Shown: positions 60,890-64,000 of the stretch, piece by piece
Layout: every line of letters starts with the position of its first letter
How positions within the stretch are numbered: position 1 is the first letter of the stretch
NCBI GenBank assembly: GCA_024743115.1
Contig: JANSXC010000001.1
Span: forward strand, 1 to 64,000
DNA from: a bacterium
GTDB taxonomy: Bacteria; Planctomycetota; UBA1135; UBA2386
Reading direction: 5' to 3'
DNA length: 64,000 nt
The notes under the pieces: model-generated
Seen by the model: only the letters and a program-made list of their open reading frames with translations
Told to the model about the DNA's origin: nothing
Databases searched by the model: none
Position numbers and translations under genes: made by a program

Positions 60890-62361
60890 GTTCGGAGTCG
60901 GCAGCCGATTCGATCTCGCCGCCGGTTTTCGTCGTCGTCGGCAACGTCAACCAGGGCAAGTCGTCGGTTGTCGCGACGCTCTCTGAGAACGAGACCATCC
61001 CGATCGACACCTACCCGGGCACGACAGCCAAGGCTGCGTGCTACGTGTTCCGCTCGGGAGATCGTGAGTTGTTCCGCGTCATCGACACGCCGGGGTTCCA
61101 GCGGGCGCGGGAAGTGCTCGAGTGGCTTCGGCGGCACGCCGACAACGCCGCGGCGCGCCCGGCGGCGGTTCGTGCGTTCGTCGAGGCGCACCGTCAACCC
61201 GGTGAATCGACGGCCGGCGGCGGTGAGTTCGCCGACGAGGTCGAGTTGCTGACGCCGATCCTCGACGGCGCCGGGATCCTCTACGTCGTGGACGCATCGA
61301 GCCATCTCGAACCGAGCAACGAAGCCGAGATGGAGATCCTGCGTTGGACCGGGCAGCCGGCGATGGCGCTCGTGAACCGCGTTCGCCGGCGTGATCACGC
61401 GGCGGAATGGCGTCCGACGCTGACGCAGTTCTTCCACATCGTGCGCGAGTTCGATGCCCATGGCGCCGGCTTCGCAGAACGCGCGGCGCTGTTACGCGGT
61501 TTCCGCGAGATCCGGCCCGAGTGGGGTGAAGTGATCGACGAGGCCGTCGCGGCCATGGAGTCCGAGTGGGCCGATCGCGAGCGGCGCGTGGCCGCGCTCA
61601 TCGCGGGCATGCTTGGCGAGGCGTTGTCGCACGTCGAGAAGCGGCCCGTCGCGGAGGGTCAGGACGAGGCGCCCGTGCGCGAGGAACTCGATGCGGCGTT
61701 TCGCGAGGCGCAGCGTGACATCGAGCGCCGCACGCGCGATGCCGTCGAACGCGTGTATCGCCACCCTGGACTCGAGCGCGACGACCCCGTGCTCGAACTG
61801 CTCGCCGAGGATCTGTTCTCCGAGACGACGTGGCAGGCGTTCGGGCTCACGCGCAACCAGCTCGCGAAGTACGGCGCGGGTTGGGGGGCTGTGATCGGTG
61901 GCGGCGTCGACCTCGCAGTCGGCGGACTGTCGTTCTTCGTCGGCGCGGCGATCGGTGCGGGGGTTGGCGCGGCGGCGGGGTGGTTTGGTGGCCGCAAGCT
62001 CGCGAACGTCTGGTCGGCTTCGAGCAGTCTCGCGCAGTCGCTGTGGCCCGGCGAGACCGGTCGGTTCGTGGCGATGGGGCCGGTCGGCAGCGCGCGCTAT
62101 GCCTGGGTGCTGCTCGATCGCGCGATCGTGCACTTCCGCGCCGTGCGCGGTCGCAGCCATGCGCGCCGCGATCGTCTCGAGGTCGACGCGGGGGCCGGGG
62201 CGGTGGCGGAGCTGCCCGCGGAAGTGCGGGACCAGCTCGATGGCGCGATGCGTGCCGTCATCAAGGGGAAGGGTCGGGTGACGGATGCAGCGCGCCAGAC
62301 GCTCGTCGATGCGGTCGAGGCCACGTTCCGTGAGGTCGGGACTCACCGGTCGGACGCCTGA
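60886..62361 (+). CDS. DUF3482-type Era-like GTPase with membrane segment
   Basis: 491-residue GTPase. P-loop VVVGNVNQGKSSVVATL, G3-like VIDTPGFQ, and G4-like region LVNRVRRRD (atypical; canonical NKxD is not seen). The C-terminal half carries a glycine-rich hydrophobic hairpin (AVIGGGVDLAVGGLSFFVG...AAAGWFGG) typical of the DUF3482 family. The GTG start overlaps the DUF2868 gene by 4 bases, so the two form a coupled pair. A role in membrane stress or remodelling is a guess from architecture. Confidence 0.85.
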   Translation: MSSESAADSISPPVFVVVGNVNQGKSSVVATLSENETIPIDTYPGTTAKAACYVFRSGDRELFRVIDTPGFQRAREVLEWLRRHADNAAARPAAVRAFVEAHRQPGESTAGGGEFADEVELLTPILDGAGILYVVDASSHLEPSNEAEMEILRWTGQPAMALVNRVRRRDHAAEWRPTLTQFFHIVREFDAHGAGFAERAALLRGFREIRPEWGEVIDEAVAAMESEWADRERRVAALIAGMLGEALSHVEKRPVAEGQDEAPVREELDAAFREAQRDIERRTRDAVERVYRHPGLERDDPVLELLAEDLFSETTWQAFGLTRNQLAKYGAGWGAVIGGGVDLAVGGLSFFVGAAIGAGVGAAAGWFGGRKLANVWSASSSLAQSLWPGETGRFVAMGPVGSARYAWVLLDRAIVHFRAVRGRSHARRDRLEVDAGAGAVAELPAEVRDQLDGAMRAVIKGKGRVTDAARQTLVDAVEATFREVGTHRSDA

Positions 62362-62381
62362 GCCGTAAAACGGGATCGCAC

Positions 62382-63443
62382 ATGATCCTTCGCCCTACGG
62401 TTGTCGTTGGTGCCCTGACGCTCCTCGGTTGGAACAGCATTCTGCCTTCCCAGCAGGTGCCTTCCCAGCAGGCCAGCCAGAAGGCAGCGAGCATCGCGAA
62501 CACGCGCGGCATGGTGTGGATCCCCGGCGGGACCGCGATGCTCGGCAGTCAGGAGGGCGACCCCGACGCGCCGCTGCACCGGGTCGAACTCGACGGCTTC
62601 TGGCTCGATCGCACGGAGGTCACGAACGCGCAGTTTGCGCAGTTCGTGGCGGCGACGGGTTACGTCACGGTCGCCGAGCGCAAGCCGACGCCCGAGGAGC
62701 TCCCCGGCGTGCCGCCCGAGGCCCTCGTCGCGGGTTCGCTCGTCTTTCGGCCGCCGGGCGACGCGGTCGATCTGCGCGAGTTCTGGCGCTGGTGGGAGTT
62801 CGTGCCCGGCGCTTGCTGGCGGCGGCCGGACGGTCCCGGGTCGGCGATCGCGGGGCGCGACCTGCATCCCGTCGTGCACATCTGCTACCAGGACGCGATC
62901 GCGTTCTGCAAGTGGGCGAAGAAGCGCCTGCCGACCGAGGCCGAGTGGGAATACGCCGCGCGCGGTGGGCTCGACCAGAAGCGCTACGTCTGGGGTGACA
63001 GCAAGCCCGACGCCGATGGCTGGGTCGTCAACATCTGGCAGGGTGAGTTCCCGCGGAAGAACGAGCGTCGTGACGGCTTCGCGACGACGGCACCCGTTGC
63101 GACCTACCCAGCCAACGGCCACGGGCTCTACGACATGTCGGGCAACGTCTGGGAGTGGTGTCATGACCTCTACCATCCGCGGGGCTACGGCGACCCGACG
63201 CGACTCGCCAAGAACCCGCAGGGCCCGCGCAAGAGCTTCGATCCGATGGAGCCCGGCGCGGTCAAGCACGTGATGCGCGGTGGGTCGTTCCTGTGCAGTG
63301 ACGTCTACTGTCTGGGCTACCTGCCCGGTACGCGTATGAAGTCGACGCCGGATACTTCGCTGTGCCACACGGGATTCCGCTGCGCGCTCACGGCGCCGGC
63401 GCCAAAACCGGACCGTGCTCGCGAGGACAAGAAGCGCCCGTGA
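62382..63443 (+). CDS. Formylglycine-generating enzyme-type sulfatase-activating protein (SUMF1 family), exported
   Basis: 353-residue protein with an N-terminal hydrophobic segment. The FGE fold signatures MVWIPGGTAMLGSQEGD, LPTEAEWEYAARGG and GLYDMSGNVWEWCHD are present. The two active-site cysteines of FGE are retained in GGSFLCSDVYCLGY (C-x4-C), and GFRC ends the domain. Enzymes with both cysteines convert a sulfatase Cys to formylglycine using O2 and Cu. No sulfatase gene is in the window; the partner must lie elsewhere. A 4-base overlap leads into the next methyltransferase gene. Confidence 0.92.
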   Translation: MILRPTVVVGALTLLGWNSILPSQQVPSQQASQKAASIANTRGMVWIPGGTAMLGSQEGDPDAPLHRVELDGFWLDRTEVTNAQFAQFVAATGYVTVAERKPTPEELPGVPPEALVAGSLVFRPPGDAVDLREFWRWWEFVPGACWRRPDGPGSAIAGRDLHPVVHICYQDAIAFCKWAKKRLPTEAEWEYAARGGLDQKRYVWGDSKPDADGWVVNIWQGEFPRKNERRDGFATTAPVATYPANGHGLYDMSGNVWEWCHDLYHPRGYGDPTRLAKNPQGPRKSFDPMEPGAVKHVMRGGSFLCSDVYCLGYLPGTRMKSTPDTSLCHTGFRCALTAPAPKPDRAREDKKRP

Positions 63444-64000
63444 CCTCGCCGCGGCCGCAGCGCGCGTACCGACTCGAGTTCCGCCAGCTCGTGGTGGCGG
63501 AGCGACCCGCCAGCGTGCTCGATGTCGGGTGCGGGGCGGGTTCGTTGCTCAAGTGGTTCCACAAGGCGGGAATCGCGGCGGCGGGTGTCGAGGTCGATGC
63601 GGGGGCGGTAGAACGACTCGTGGAATCGGGATACGACGTCCGGCGGGTTGCCGGCGAGGAACTCCCCTTCGAAGACGATTCGTTCGATGTCGTCGCGTCA
63701 GAGTTCTGTGCGCATCACTTTGCGGACCTGTCGCGGCACCTCACCGAGGCTCGGCGGGTCGCGCGGCGAGCCGTGTGGCTGCTGGATCCGTGGTACGACC
63801 TGAGCCTGCCGTCGCAGCAGCGCATGCTGCGCTGGGATAGCTGGTTCAAGCGCATCGATCGGCGGCTCGGGCGAGTTCACAACGAAGTGTTGTCCGTCGC
63901 CGACTTCCTGGCGGCGGCGCCGGACAGCGATCCTGCGAACTTCGAGTTCCGCCACTGGCTACGCATCGTGCCCGTGGCTCTCGACTGGTTCGACCGCGAG
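63440..64000 (+). CDS. SAM-dependent methyltransferase, cut by window end
   Basis: The open frame runs from GTG 63440 (GTGA overlap with the FGE stop) through base 64000 without a stop, giving 187 residues. SAM motif I is ASVLDVGCGAGSLLKWF, followed by GVEVDAGAVERL and the motif near LPFEDDSFDVVASEF, matching class I (UbiE-like) methyltransferases. The protein is truncated at its C-terminus by the window boundary, so substrate and length are unknown. Confidence 0.85.
   Translation, partial: MTSPRPQRAYRLEFRQLVVAERPASVLDVGCGAGSLLKWFHKAGIAAAGVEVDAGAVERLVESGYDVRRVAGEELPFEDDSFDVVASEFCAHHFADLSRHLTEARRVARRAVWLLDPWYDLSLPSQQRMLRWDSWFKRIDRRLGRVHNEVLSVADFLAAAPDSDPANFEFRHWLRIVPVALDWFDRE

Overview
The window is GC-rich (about two thirds G+C by eye, not computed) and densely coded on both strands, with many 4-bp ATGA/GTGA overlaps and frequent GTG/TTG starts. 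The gene content suggests a member of the Planctomycetota or a close relative. The clues are an ECF sigma factor of the 'FPSTRWSVV' type coupled to a Ser/Thr kinase with a zinc ribbon, a prepilin with a large 'CYAWP...FFI' C-terminal domain, prenyltransferase-like toroid proteins, many HEAT/TPR proteins and large Gly-rich lipoproteins. The taxon is an inference; no rRNA or tRNA gene was recognised.

Layout. 0.1-3.8 kb: type IV pilus/type II secretion-like block (GspE C-terminus, GspF, TPR protein, major-type prepilin, strong terminator). The first 94 bases do not belong to gspE and look like a chimeric join. 3.9-12 kb: secreted protein, then an envelope block of two glycosyltransferases, a GT-C-like membrane protein with a TPR tail, a TlpA-like thioredoxin protein and a TPR protein. 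12-17 kb: cystathionine beta-synthase-like enzyme coupled to an AlkD-like HEAT protein, diverging from an Arg-rich disordered protein coupled to mogA, then a cupin-like protein. 17-20.6 kb: sigma factor - Ser/Thr kinase - amidohydrolase operon on the minus strand. 20.7-28 kb: HEAT protein, a 660-bp gene-free stretch with several perfect GC hairpins, and two tandem paralogous lipoproteins of about 880 residues with Cys clusters, Ig-like domains and Gly-rich cores.

28-35 kb: nrnA-like DHH phosphoesterase, metallophosphoesterase, cutA, SLC13-type transporter, a GT-C-like membrane protein, a 36-bp palindromic tandem repeat and a secreted protein. 35-45 kb: yifB/comM with a YdbS/YdbT-like PH-domain pair, a beta-lactamase-fold hydrolase, an MFS transporter, a Nudix-MBL fusion enzyme and a CLC chloride channel with CBS and TrkA-C domains. 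45-51 kb: toroid protein, then a minus-strand operon of an unknown protein, a variant HD-GYP protein and a secreted protein carrying a 'headless' pilin domain related to the prepilin at 3.1 kb. 51-58.6 kb: thiolase, two small lipoproteins, two cyclophilins, enoyl-CoA hydratase, pabB-pabC and a methyltransferase. 58.6-64 kb: unknown protein, DUF2868-DUF3482 membrane/GTPase pair, a formylglycine-generating enzyme with both catalytic cysteines, and a methyltransferase cut by the window end.

The strongest leads are the pilin domain transplanted onto a non-pilin secreted protein beside a variant HD-GYP gene, and the tandem Gly-rich lipoproteins behind a hairpin-rich leader. The Nudix-MBL fusion and the 36-bp palindromic repeat come next.
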